Source: CBDCFT01 sp965216365 (GTDB taxonomy: Bacteria; Pseudomonadota; Gammaproteobacteria; Arenicellales; CBDCFT01). From it: a DNA stretch of 64,000 nucleotides. The stretch is taken from positions 283,111 through 347,110 of the forward strand of contig CBDCFT010000015.1 in the NCBI GenBank assembly GCA_965216365.1, written 5' to 3'. The first letter of the stretch is position 1, and the number at the start of each line of letters is the position of its first letter. Positions 54,239-62,365 of the stretch are shown piece after piece. Position numbers and translations under genes: made by a program. The notes below the pieces were generated by a model, which saw only the letters and a program-made list of their open reading frames with translations, was not told the origin of the DNA and did no database searches.

Positions 54239-56059
54239 GTGAAAAAACGTCGTATTTCCACTTTCGGATGGAAGTCTTATGTAGTCCTGGCTGTTTTTGG
54301 GTCAGTCGTCGTCGCTGCGCTGATTGTGTTATCCGCACAGTCTGGTGTTATCAATCGTTTTTTCGACAACTTACCCTTTGTTTCGTTAAATAATGGGTCG
54401 AAATCGAAAATTGAATCTCGACTCGAAAGTAGGACTAAAACGACATCATTGACTCAAGAAAATAGTGGACAATCCGATATACAACGCCAAGAAATTCCGA
54501 CAAGCGATGTAATTATAAATAATGTAGGAACCAACCTTAGCCAGGACGCATCGAATGACACTCATTTGACCGAGGATGTAGGGCTACTGAACAGTAAAAC
54601 TGCCAATCCAACTGAGTCACGTCGTATGGTGGAAGAGGAAGAGTTAATTTTGGACGACGCAATCAGTCAGGTTGAGGTCGACAATGCGAGTAACAACGCA
54701 ACCTTAGACGATGAAACTAACCCAACAGAACTCGGGAACCTTTCAATTTCGGGACGAATACTGACTTTAGCAGGTGAGCCAATACCCGGGATTTCCATCG
54801 TTGGGAGAAAACTTGGTTCCGCTCAGCAGCTTGTCGACCCCAGTCAGTTGAAAGCACAGAGCAGCGAAACAGGCGAATACAGCATGACGGGACTGGTACC
54901 AGGTGACTATCGTGTTAATACAATCGCAACCGCAAATTACCCTTCGGCTGTAATCATCGTACAAGCGGGTCTGCGATCAGCAGATATTGTTCTGACTGGT
55001 GGACGGGAGTTTAGGATTTATGGAAGTGTTACGGATGAGCGGGGTATGCCACTTTCAAACGTAGATGTGACACTAAGTGGAGGTTCTCAAAATCAAGTTC
55101 GTTCAAATGATTCCGGCGCCTACGAATTAAAAATTTCAGCACAACCGAACAGATTTTATAGTGTGTTCTATCGATTGTCGAACTACGATGAAAGTAAAGT
55201 TGATCTGTTGGCGAAAGACATGGAGGGAGTCAACGAAAAGCAAATAGATGTGAATCTTATCGCGAAAGGAAATGTAATCAACTTAGCGGGAGTTGTTAAA
55301 AATGAGTTCGCGGAACCTGTAGTTGGGGCGAGTGTTTGGTTAACTTCAACGCATCAAAAATCTCCACATACAGTAACGAGTGATGCCAATGGTCGGTTTT
55401 CGATTGCAAATGTTAAGGAAGGTTCGGACTATAGTCTGGTGGTGATGTCTGGTCGCCAGTACGTTCGTTACGAGCAAAAACAAATGGTGATTACATCTGA
55501 TATCTCACCATTGGAAATTACTGTCAAAACTCTAAATAGGGGGCGGATATCTGGGAGTATGCTCGACGTAACCGGGAACCCAATCTCTAATATGACTTTG
55601 GCCGTTCACAGCAAAAAATCGTCTTCACGTCAAACCACTGGTGACGATCTAGGTTACTTCGAAATAGCTGACGCACCGGATGGTGAAATCACTTTTATGA
55701 CCCGATCCAATCCATATCTACGCGTGAGTGGATTTGTGTTGCCACCGGGGTCGGACATGAATGTAAGTCTCATTTTGGACTGGGGCGACGGTACAATCTC
55801 GGGTCAGGTTACGGATGGAAACGGTAACGCGCTAGCAGGAGCACAGGTTTCTCTTTCTTGGTCTCATCAGTATTCAGGCTTGAAAAGTACCTCTTCCCGA
55901 CATGTGATTAGTGATAACGCGGGTGAGTACCACTTTAGCCAATTAGGCCCAGGTATTCATACTATAACTGCCAGTGCTAATGGTTATAGACGAGCTAAAC
56001 AAGACTACAATGTTGGAACTGATTTTGGAGACATCGTCGTACGCCTGGAATCAAAGTAG
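54239..56059 (+). CDS. Membrane-anchored protein with five carboxypeptidase-regulatory-like domains
   Basis: 606 residues from a GTG. A single N-terminal membrane segment (about 14-36, VVLAVFGSVVVAALIVLSAQ) after basic residues is likely an uncleaved anchor. A Ser/Thr/Asn/Glu-rich linker runs to about 165. Five CarboxypepD_reg-like beta-sandwiches follow, beginning ISGRILTLAGEPIPG, IYGSVTDERGMPLSN, LAGVVKNEFAEPVVG, ISGSMLDVTGNPISN and ISGQVTDGNGNALAG. This domain type is an adhesive or structural module in envelope proteins. The gene is AT-richer than the LPS region. Partner unknown; a smaller protein with one such domain is at 56299. Confidence 0.8.
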   Translation: MKKRRISTFGWKSYVVLAVFGSVVVAALIVLSAQSGVINRFFDNLPFVSLNNGSKSKIESRLESRTKTTSLTQENSGQSDIQRQEIPTSDVIINNVGTNLSQDASNDTHLTEDVGLLNSKTANPTESRRMVEEEELILDDAISQVEVDNASNNATLDDETNPTELGNLSISGRILTLAGEPIPGISIVGRKLGSAQQLVDPSQLKAQSSETGEYSMTGLVPGDYRVNTIATANYPSAVIIVQAGLRSADIVLTGGREFRIYGSVTDERGMPLSNVDVTLSGGSQNQVRSNDSGAYELKISAQPNRFYSVFYRLSNYDESKVDLLAKDMEGVNEKQIDVNLIAKGNVINLAGVVKNEFAEPVVGASVWLTSTHQKSPHTVTSDANGRFSIANVKEGSDYSLVVMSGRQYVRYEQKQMVITSDISPLEITVKTLNRGRISGSMLDVTGNPISNMTLAVHSKKSSSRQTTGDDLGYFEIADAPDGEITFMTRSNPYLRVSGFVLPPGSDMNVSLILDWGDGTISGQVTDGNGNALAGAQVSLSWSHQYSGLKSTSSRHVISDNAGEYHFSQLGPGIHTITASANGYRRAKQDYNVGTDFGDIVVRLESK

Positions 56060-56100
56060 AAGGAAAATGATTTGTCATGAGGGCAAATAAAATCCTTAGC

Positions 56101-56277
56101 TTAGTCTAAGAATTCGATGATAGACCAATTAACGTTTCTTTTTCTGCTTCGATTTTTTCGATTTTGGTTTTTGCTCTCGGCGTGTTTGCCTGATTTTATT
56201 TTTTTAACTCGATCAGCGGCAATGCCCACGCCGATAAAAATTAACATACCTCCTGCAACGTAACTCCACGTGGACAT
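56101..56277 (-). CDS. Small single-pass membrane protein, 58 residues
   Basis: A minus-strand frame from ATG at 56277 to TAA at 56101 reads MSTWSYVAGGMLIFIGVGIA, then ADRVKKIKSGKHAESKNQNR and KNRSRKRNVNWSIIEFLD. One hydrophobic segment is followed by a strongly basic tail, so a membrane protein with a cytoplasmic tail is likely. It begins 21 bases after the stop of the 56299-56664 gene on the same strand, suggesting an operon. No family recognised. Confidence 0.55.
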   Translation of the reverse strand: MSTWSYVAGGMLIFIGVGIAADRVKKIKSGKHAESKNQNRKNRSRKRNVNWSIIEFLD

Positions 56278-56298
56278 ATGGAAGCTACTACCTAAGAG

Positions 56299-56664
56299 TT
56301 AGGATTCGACTAGTTTGCCTCCCACGAAGTTGGTTTTATGTACGCGGGGTGTATGTTTGTCGCCGCGTTCAAATGTAATCTTGATAGTCGCTTGGCTATC
56401 ACCGGCCTTTATGTCTAAATCTTTACCCCAATCGGTGTCGTGCAGATGAAGTTGTAGGCTATAGAAACCTTGGTCATCAGTTGTGGTGAATTTCAGCGTT
56501 TTGTTTTCCAAGCTGATGGAAACTTCTGAGCCGAGAAGCGGCTTTTCGTTAGCATCCAACACAAAACCTTCGACGGTGTATCGATGGTCTTCTTCATGTT
56601 CGGCCAAAACCGTAGTAGTAGAAGCTATCGACAACAATAGAATAAAAGATCTAAAAATGCTCAT
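56299..56664 (-). CDS. Periplasmic single-domain carboxypeptidase-regulatory-like protein
   Basis: 121 residues. A signal peptide (FILLLSIASTTTVLA, cleavage near residue 21) precedes one beta-sandwich domain: YTVEGFVLDANEKPLLGSEV, TTTDDQGFYSLQLHLHD, then DLDIKAGDSQATIKITFERG. Related in domain type to the five-domain protein at 54239. His/Asp/Glu-rich start (EHEEDHRY) could bind metal. It lies between the DsbA-like gene and the small membrane protein on the same strand. Confidence 0.72.
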   Translation of the reverse strand: MSIFRSFILLLSIASTTTVLAEHEEDHRYTVEGFVLDANEKPLLGSEVSISLENKTLKFTTTDDQGFYSLQLHLHDTDWGKDLDIKAGDSQATIKITFERGDKHTPRVHKTNFVGGKLVES

Positions 56665-56721
56665 AGCCCTTCATATTATTCCAAAAAAACAAGCATTTAC
56701 ATTTATCTAGAACACACCTAG

Positions 56722-57549
56722 TTACAGCATTTTTTCGATTTCTGCTCTTATTCGTTCGAAAGGAACTGCACCGGACACAACAGCGACTTCACCGGTTTCA
56801 GCGTTCAATAGAATGTTTCCAGGTGTTCCTCTGATACCCGCCCCCGCACCGTCATCGAAATCCTCTTTGACGCGCGCTGCATATTTTTCACTGTCGAGGC
56901 ACTCCTTGAATGCTACTTTGTCCAAACCTAATTCTTCAGCTAGAGGCACAAGACTTGCAATAGGAAATCCCTTGCCACCGGATTTGGTACGCTCATACAA
57001 AACATCAGTATAAGTCCAAAAAGCGTTTTCGCCGCCGAGTTCAGCAGCGCATTCGGTAGCCTCCGCTTGTTTTTGCGCCCCTGGGTTGTGAAAAGCAAGA
57101 GGATAGTGGCGATACACCCAGTTCACCGTGCCCTCGTAGCTTTCTATCACTTTCTGTGCTGTGGCATGAAAACGTTTGCAGTATGGGCACTCAAAATCCG
57201 AGTATTCGATAAGAGAAATTTTGGCATTTGAATCACCACGAATATGATCACGCTGTGCAGACACTGGGCGGACATTCTTAGCGAGTTCAGCCAGTTGCTT
57301 TTGTTGTTCTTCCCTGGCTATAACTTGCGCTTCCCGTTGTTGCTTTATGTATTCTTCAATGCCTGCCTGAATCTGCTCTGCAAGGAAACCACTCTCGCGA
57401 AGTTCTTGCATAATTTCGTTTTTGATACGTTCGGCTAGTTTTTCCTCATCGATCAATGGAGTTTCTTCTTGAGCGTGGAGGGCACTAAAAGTAATCGTAG
57501 TATTCAGCAAAGCTATCGATGAAAAATAGAAAAATCTTTTTATAATCAT
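56722..57549 (-). CDS. DsbA-family thiol oxidoreductase with N-terminal coiled coil
   Basis: 275 residues: signal peptide (1-26, ending SALHA), a charged coiled-coil-like helix (about 33-92, EEKLAERIKNEIMQELRES through EEQQKQLAEL), and a DsbA/BdbD thioredoxin fold. The active site is CPYC (Cys121, Cys124) in EYSDFECPYCKRFHA, and the cis-proline loop is GIRGTPGNIL. It probably forms or isomerises disulfides in periplasmic proteins; the neighbouring giant surface protein is Cys-containing and could be a client. No DsbB gene is near. Confidence 0.85.
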   Translation of the reverse strand: MIIKRFFYFSSIALLNTTITFSALHAQEETPLIDEEKLAERIKNEIMQELRESGFLAEQIQAGIEEYIKQQREAQVIAREEQQKQLAELAKNVRPVSAQRDHIRGDSNAKISLIEYSDFECPYCKRFHATAQKVIESYEGTVNWVYRHYPLAFHNPGAQKQAEATECAAELGGENAFWTYTDVLYERTKSGGKGFPIASLVPLAEELGLDKVAFKECLDSEKYAARVKEDFDDGAGAGIRGTPGNILLNAETGEVAVVSGAVPFERIRAEIEKML

Positions 57550-57594
57550 TATATTACGTTCCCCGAATTAATATTTAGTTGATGTACGCTAACT

Positions 57595-58557
57595 TTAACC
57601 CATTAACACCTGTAAATGCGCGTCCACACAATGGGCTAGCGCATTCAAATCATATCCGCCTTCCAGCATGGAAACGAGTCGTCCCCCGGCGTGTTTATCC
57701 GTGGCTTCCATCATGCGTTCACTCATCCAGCCATAAAATTCCGTGCTTAAATTGATCTGCCCGAGCGGGTCGTCATGATGCGCATCGAAACCGGCGGATA
57801 TCATCACTACTTCGGGTTTGAATTCGTCGATCTTCGGTAATATTTTTTCTTTGAATGCTTGTTCATAGTCTCCATCGGTCGAACCTGCTGTCATCGGGCA
57901 ATTCAAAGTCGAACCCTGGCCGCACCCGATTCCGTTCTCGGAATACGCGCCAGTACCGGGATAGAAAGGATACTGATGTGTGCTGACATACAAAACGGAC
58001 GGGTCTTCCTCGAAAGTATGTTGCGTGCCATTGCCGTGATGCACGTCCCAATCGAGAATCATGACTCTATCCACGCCATATTTTTTCTGCATATAACGCG
58101 CGCCGATGGCGGCGTTGTTGAACAAACAAAAACCCAGCGCCGTACTTTTTTCCGCATGATGCCCCGGAGGCCGTACCAGCGCAAAACCATTATCGACCTC
58201 GCCATTCATCACTTTATCAGTCAATTCCAAAACGGCACCGGTTGCGAGTAAAGCGACATCATAAGATTGCTCGCTAACGCTCACATCGGGTGAATCGACA
58301 TGGGAAACCCCACGTTTAATTTCTTCCTCCACCCGTCCTATATAGTTGGAGGCGTGGGTGGTCTCTATCCATTCGCGTTCCGCTACACGCGGCGCGACTT
58401 TAATCAAATCATTAAACCAGGATTGACCATCGAGATGTGCCATGGTGGCTTCGAGGCGTTCGCGTCGTTCGGGGTGTCCACGACCGGTGTCGTGTTCAAG
58501 ATAACTGGGATCGTAGACAAAAGCAGTTTTGTTTTTTGATGAATTCATAGTCGCCAC
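57595..58557 (-). CDS. Histone deacetylase family (class II HDAC/acetylpolyamine amidohydrolase-like)
   Basis: 320 residues. Zn-site motifs are RPPGHHAEKSTALGFCLFNN (His133, His134), MILDWDVHHGNGTQ (Asp171, His173) and ISAGFDAHHDDPLG, all of the arginase/deacetylase fold. Bacterial members deacetylate acetyl-lysine, polyamines or acetoin-related compounds; the exact substrate cannot be assigned. ATG start. Confidence 0.92.
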   Translation of the reverse strand: MATMNSSKNKTAFVYDPSYLEHDTGRGHPERRERLEATMAHLDGQSWFNDLIKVAPRVAEREWIETTHASNYIGRVEEEIKRGVSHVDSPDVSVSEQSYDVALLATGAVLELTDKVMNGEVDNGFALVRPPGHHAEKSTALGFCLFNNAAIGARYMQKKYGVDRVMILDWDVHHGNGTQHTFEEDPSVLYVSTHQYPFYPGTGAYSENGIGCGQGSTLNCPMTAGSTDGDYEQAFKEKILPKIDEFKPEVVMISAGFDAHHDDPLGQINLSTEFYGWMSERMMEATDKHAGGRLVSMLEGGYDLNALAHCVDAHLQVLMG

Positions 58558-58633
58558 ACTTAGCCGGATGATAAAGAATCAGATTGATTCTAGCAGTTAG
58601 TGCCCGCTGAGAAATAAGGAAATTTAAAACAAA

Positions 58634-58658
58634 ACCGCCCCTAGAATAGTGGGGCGGT
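58634..58658 (-). terminator. Rho-independent terminator
   Basis: ACCGCCCC (58634-58641) and GGGGCGGT (58651-58658) form an 8-bp stem with a 9-base loop, followed on the minus strand by TTTTGTTTT. It lies downstream of the 58856-59977 gene and would end that operon. Confidence 0.8.
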
Positions 58659-58694
58659 GGAGGAAAGTTAGGGAACCTCTAATTAACTCAAACT

Positions 58695-58825
58695 TGTCAT
58701 TTCGACCGCAGGGAGAAATCTAATAACCAATTGATTCATGGAACCCTTTAAAAGAAAGATTTCTCGTGTTGCTCGAGGAGTGGCACACGGACGTGCCGTC
58801 AACGGACCAAAGGATGGAAATGACA
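58695..58825. repeat. MITE-like inverted-repeat element
   Basis: TGTCATTTC (58695-58703) and GAAATGACA (58817-58825) are perfect 9-bp terminal inverted repeats. Nested inside are GAGAAATCT (58713-58721) and AGATTTCTC (58757-58765), and a central GGCAC/GTGCC hairpin. There is no ORF. The wording (gtcatttcgacc ... gatttctcg) is like dispersed non-coding repeats in other gammaproteobacteria. Confidence 0.65.
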
Positions 58826-58855
58826 TTCTAATCAGAAATTCCTTAGGTTAAGAAA

Positions 58856-59977
58856 TTAGAATTGGAAGGCTTGAGCGGTGCTATCAGATGTTGGCGCTTT
58901 GCTTTCAGTGTCATTCATGTTTAGCGTCAAGATGGTAACGTCGCGCCAGTTCTCGATGGTCGCTTTCAGTTCGTATTCTGATTCGTCGCCGTCGGCTTCG
59001 GTCGTTTCGCCCCATGCCAGATGTTTAATGGGTTTGCCGAAGATACCGAATGGGTCACCACTGCGTCGCGACTCTTTTTGCATGGCGGGCTGACCGAAGC
59101 GTTCAATCAATGCCTGGTATGCCGCTTCATCATTGTCTTTTGGTGCAACCTGGGTCAAGGTCAATCCTGCGACTTCAGGCGTCAGGTGGTTATCGAAAGT
59201 GGCTGTTAAACAACGCCAGCCGGGTAACGGCGAAGTCGGGCGTTTTTCCCAATCATAGTCGGCGTAGCAACCACCCTCTTCGACGGTTAATAATCGATTG
59301 GCGCTGTCGTAACGTGGTGATTCCTTGAACACATCACCGACCGAACGCACGGCCGTGTCCAAGCGCATACCGAGTCGCAAGCCGGCGACCGAGTAACTGT
59401 CTTTTTGCATACTCCGGTCATCGGCGTGTTGCTCAATACTCGCGTCATCCGTTGTAGTGTCCTGATAAACGCTCGCACCGTATTGTTCATTAGTTAGAAC
59501 GTTGTCTTCGCGCGGTTCGTTTATGGTGACATCCGGATATGTCGCCGGTTCTGTTGGTGATGCTGGTTGTGTCGATGATTGCTCGATCAAATCCTGCGAC
59601 GCGGCGCCGCCATCCAAGGCAATCGATTGGTTGACCTGTAACAACCATCCGGTTGATGCATTGGCCACACCGGAAAACAGCGGATCGATAATGCCGTTTA
59701 AATAACCGTCGACTTTGACCTCAAATACATCGCCGCATTCAAAACCCATTAGGGCGCGCGCAACGTCCGTGTAGCGTTGCAGTTCAATTGAATCACCGGA
59801 AAAGACATCCGCATTGTTGGAATTTACTCGAATCTGAACGGGTGCACCGCAATTTGTATTCTGTTCCAGGTAAACGCTGGCGGCATGATCCTGAACGAGC
59901 AACCTCTTTGCGAAGGCCAGGCCGGGCAAGGTGGCCGCCGCGGAAATGGTGGCCACAATGAGCTTGCGCTTGAGCAT
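58856..59977 (-). CDS. Exported protein of unknown function
   Basis: 373 residues. Signal peptide MLKRKLIVATISAAATLPGL with AFA cleavage near residue 23. An N-terminal domain of about 110 residues with two Cys (NCGAPVQIRV, FECGDVFEVKV) is followed by a Pro/Thr-rich linker. The C-terminal domain has VAGLRLGMRLDTAVRSVGDV and CYADYDWEKR, resembling repeat-like periplasmic domains, but I name no family. Its ATG overlaps the stop of the SH3/glycine-zipper gene by one base, so the two are translationally coupled. Confidence 0.72.
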   Translation of the reverse strand: MLKRKLIVATISAAATLPGLAFAKRLLVQDHAASVYLEQNTNCGAPVQIRVNSNNADVFSGDSIELQRYTDVARALMGFECGDVFEVKVDGYLNGIIDPLFSGVANASTGWLLQVNQSIALDGGAASQDLIEQSSTQPASPTEPATYPDVTINEPREDNVLTNEQYGASVYQDTTTDDASIEQHADDRSMQKDSYSVAGLRLGMRLDTAVRSVGDVFKESPRYDSANRLLTVEEGGCYADYDWEKRPTSPLPGWRCLTATFDNHLTPEVAGLTLTQVAPKDNDEAAYQALIERFGQPAMQKESRRSGDPFGIFGKPIKHLAWGETTEADGDESEYELKATIENWRDVTILTLNMNDTESKAPTSDSTAQAFQF

Positions 59978-60795
59978 TACGCTTCCTCCCAGCTTCCGTC
60001 AGCGCGCTGACAGGCCTCGATATTGCGCGTAGCAGCGGTGCCGTCCGATAGCGTGATCTGTTGCGTGAAAACCGAGCAACGGTTCGGCTGGGTCGTGCCT
60101 TGATTGACCGTATATTGCGACGGCGTGTAAGCAGGCGTATTGAAGGTGTTACGGTTGTAATTGGCGCCGTTATAATCGATGCCCGGACGCGCATCGTAAG
60201 CGCTGTAGTTCGGCAGCGGAGACAACAATGGTGCATAAACAAATCCGGTGCCGATACCGTTCTCGGCAATCATGTACCAGTCCTTACCAATTACCTTACC
60301 GATAACGGCTACTTGTTCGCCCTGATGCAACTGGTCCACGACCAGGTAGTCAGTACCGGGGCCGCCACGCACATTGGATTTGGTATCGGCAAGATAAAAA
60401 CCATCAATCATCTCAAGCGGCGGTGCTGCGGTCAGGGGCTGTTTAAAACTTGTGCGCCGGGCTTGCACACGCGATGGTGACGGGTAAGAACGACCAGACG
60501 AATACACCGGTTGTGAATAATAACTCGATGCATGTTGTTTAGCCGCCGAGTTGCGACCCACTTTGCCGCCTAGAATATAACCGGCGACCGTACCGCCAGC
60601 GACTGCCGCCAGCTTGCCACGACCACCACCAATTTGTGAACCGACCAAGGCACCGACCGTCGCACCGACGGCACGACCGACGTTTTCTTTTGTTACACCT
60701 TTAGCGAAGCGTTCACCCAGTGTAGGCTGGTGATCGGCGAATACCGGAACACTTATCATGGTCATTGCTGCTAAGCCTATCAATGCGGATTTCAT
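59977..60795 (-). CDS. Envelope protein with glycine zipper and SH3 domain
   Basis: 272 residues from the ATG at 60795, chosen because GGAGG lies about 9 bases ahead; an in-frame start at 60837 lacks this. Signal peptide to about residue 20 (PVFA). A glycine-zipper segment follows (NVGRAVGATVGALVGSQIGG, GGTVAGYILGGKVG), as in 17-kDa antigen-like outer-membrane proteins. A bacterial SH3 domain comes next (TKSNVRGGPGTDYLVVDQLH, KDWYMIAENG), and a C-terminal 17-kDa-antigen-like tail (RCSVFTQQITLSDGTAATRN). Probably anchors at the outer membrane and touches peptidoglycan. First gene of a two-gene operon. Confidence 0.85.
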   Translation of the reverse strand: MKSALIGLAAMTMISVPVFADHQPTLGERFAKGVTKENVGRAVGATVGALVGSQIGGGRGKLAAVAGGTVAGYILGGKVGRNSAAKQHASSYYSQPVYSSGRSYPSPSRVQARRTSFKQPLTAAPPLEMIDGFYLADTKSNVRGGPGTDYLVVDQLHQGEQVAVIGKVIGKDWYMIAENGIGTGFVYAPLLSPLPNYSAYDARPGIDYNGANYNRNTFNTPAYTPSQYTVNQGTTQPNRCSVFTQQITLSDGTAATRNIEACQRADGSWEEA

Positions 60796-60820
60796 TCTTT
60801 TTTCCTCCGGGAAAAGGGTT

Positions 60821-60856
60821 ACTGTCACGACACTCACTATTGAGTGTCGTGACAGT
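60821..60856. promoter_or_regulatory. Perfect 16-bp inverted repeat upstream of the SH3-protein gene
   Basis: ACTGTCACGACACTCA (60821-60836) and TGAGTGTCGTGACAGT (60841-60856) are exact reverse complements around a 4-base CTAT loop. It lies 26 bases upstream of the ATG on the minus strand, just before the ribosome-binding site. It is either an operator for a dimeric regulator or a very stable leader hairpin; no T-tract follows at once. Confidence 0.75.
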
Positions 60857-60932
60857 ATGTTCCCGGAGCAGTGAATTGAGACTGAATAAAATCTGAATTG
60901 AAACTTAACGCGGTGAGTGGCAACCGCGCCAT

Positions 60933-60961
60933 AAAAAAGACGGGCATTGCCCGCCTTTTTT
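60933..60961 (-). terminator. Bidirectional-looking terminator
   Basis: AAAAAAG ... CGGGC ATT GCCCG ... CTTTTTT: a GC-rich stem flanked by A6 and T6, usable on both strands. On the minus strand it ends the small exported gene at 60978-61226; the next transcript on that strand starts beyond it. Confidence 0.88.
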
Positions 60962-60977
60962 ACTCACTTCACTTGTG

Positions 60978-61226
60978 CTATTCGATTCCCAACAACTCCT
61001 TTGCTTTAGCCAATGTCGCGACGGAGTCAGCATGTTGACCACTGTTGTGCTGTTCCTCGCCTTGGGCGCGAAGTTCTTTTACCATGGCCAGGTCTTCGTC
61101 GCTGATCTGCGGCCCGGCTGCGAGGGCTTCGTCAATTTTGCTCATGTCGGCCGGGCATTGACCGGCAAAAACGGGTGAACTCAGAAAAACACTGAGAGCG
61201 ACTACACCAAGAAAACGTTTATCCAT
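60978..61226 (-). CDS. Small exported helical protein
   Basis: 82 residues. Signal peptide MDKRFLGVVALSVFLSSPVF with A-G cleavage near residue 22. The mature 60 residues are helical and acidic, with ISDEDLAMVKELRAQGEEQH and SVATLAKAKELLGIE, like half a TPR hairpin. A strong AAAGGAG precedes the ATG. Conserved small exported proteins of this form exist, but I know no function. An 8-bp inverted repeat TATGCGGT/ACCGCATA (61256-61286) lies in its leader. Confidence 0.75.
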   Translation of the reverse strand: MDKRFLGVVALSVFLSSPVFAGQCPADMSKIDEALAAGPQISDEDLAMVKELRAQGEEQHNSGQHADSVATLAKAKELLGIE

Positions 61227-61333
61227 TACCTACTCCTTTTCTGATTGATGAAAAATATGCGGTATGAAATCCAGCAAAACCGCATAGGTTAAGATGAGTC
61301 AATTCCGGGTTTAGTTCCCGTTTTTACCTGGTT

Positions 61334-62332
61334 TTACCCAGATTTATAATTGTCCGCTATCAGGCTCAGAATTTCGAACATTATCGACATCGAAACCAGG
61401 GATGTAATTTTGTTGGGCGAATCCTTAGTCGGCATAAGACACACCACATCACCACCGATGACGTTTTTGCCGCGCATGGCCTGGATAATCCGGGTGACTT
61501 CGGACATGCGAAAACCCTCGCAGCCTGCCTCGATGTTGGCGACACCGGGCGCCACGGTCGGGTCGAGACAATCCAGATCGAAGGTAATGTACAGCGGTTC
61601 GTCTTCAACCCGGTTATTGATAATCTCGATACACTTTTCGATGCCGTATTCATCAAAGTCATCTTTACGAATAACTTCATAGCCCAACGCATAACTCGGC
61701 TCCAGCCAGTCCAGTGTGCGCACGTTGCCACGAATACCGATTTGCACACTCTTCTCGGCATCGACATGACCGTCCCTGACCAGATAACTGGCCCAATGAG
61801 CGGCTGATTTTTTCGCACCCAAAAAATGATCGATATGATGAAACGCATCGGTATGGGCATCGAAATGCAGTAACACGGCTTTGCGACCCTTGGTTGATTG
61901 CGCATTCTTTCCTGCTATAGCCTGCAAGACACCACCGGTGATGGAATGATCGCCGCCGATGGAAACCGGTTTTGCACCTGCCGCATCGATTTTGTTATAA
62001 AACTCGGTAATGCGTTCGATGGATTTTTCGTTATCGTTGCCTTCGGGCAAGGGCACATCGCCAAGATCGTTAATCCGGCATTGCTCCCAGGGTGATACCT
62101 GAAATTTCATGTGCGCGCGACGGCCGAGGGCCGACACATCGCGCACCGCACGCGGGCCTAAATGCTGGTCACGTTCCGTAGTGCCGTTGCCCGTGCTATG
62201 TGGCACACCGACCAGTGCGATATCGCAGTTATTCGGGTCGGGATCGTGCGGACAACGAAACAAGGTCGGCACACCCCACCAGTACAAACCCTGTACGACC
62301 GTATCGATGGGTTGTTCTTTACCGGTAGTCAT
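61334..62332 (-). CDS. Agmatinase/arginase-family ureohydrolase
   Basis: 332 residues. The binuclear Mn site is complete: His129 (GGDHSIT), Asp158, His160 and Asp162 (HFDAHTD), Asp252 and Asp254 (TFDLDCLDPTVAPG). It hydrolyses a guanidino group to urea, most likely from agmatine or a related guanidino acid. A signature such as GVPHSTGNGTTERDQHLGPR for the substrate loop differs from standard SpeB (usually GxPxDxG), so guanidinobutyrase or another ureohydrolase is also possible. Confidence 0.9.
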   Translation of the reverse strand: MTTGKEQPIDTVVQGLYWWGVPTLFRCPHDPDPNNCDIALVGVPHSTGNGTTERDQHLGPRAVRDVSALGRRAHMKFQVSPWEQCRINDLGDVPLPEGNDNEKSIERITEFYNKIDAAGAKPVSIGGDHSITGGVLQAIAGKNAQSTKGRKAVLLHFDAHTDAFHHIDHFLGAKKSAAHWASYLVRDGHVDAEKSVQIGIRGNVRTLDWLEPSYALGYEVIRKDDFDEYGIEKCIEIINNRVEDEPLYITFDLDCLDPTVAPGVANIEAGCEGFRMSEVTRIIQAMRGKNVIGGDVVCLMPTKDSPNKITSLVSMSIMFEILSLIADNYKSG

Positions 62333-62365
62333 ACTGTGTTGCCAAAAAAACTTATGTCGGTGGTT

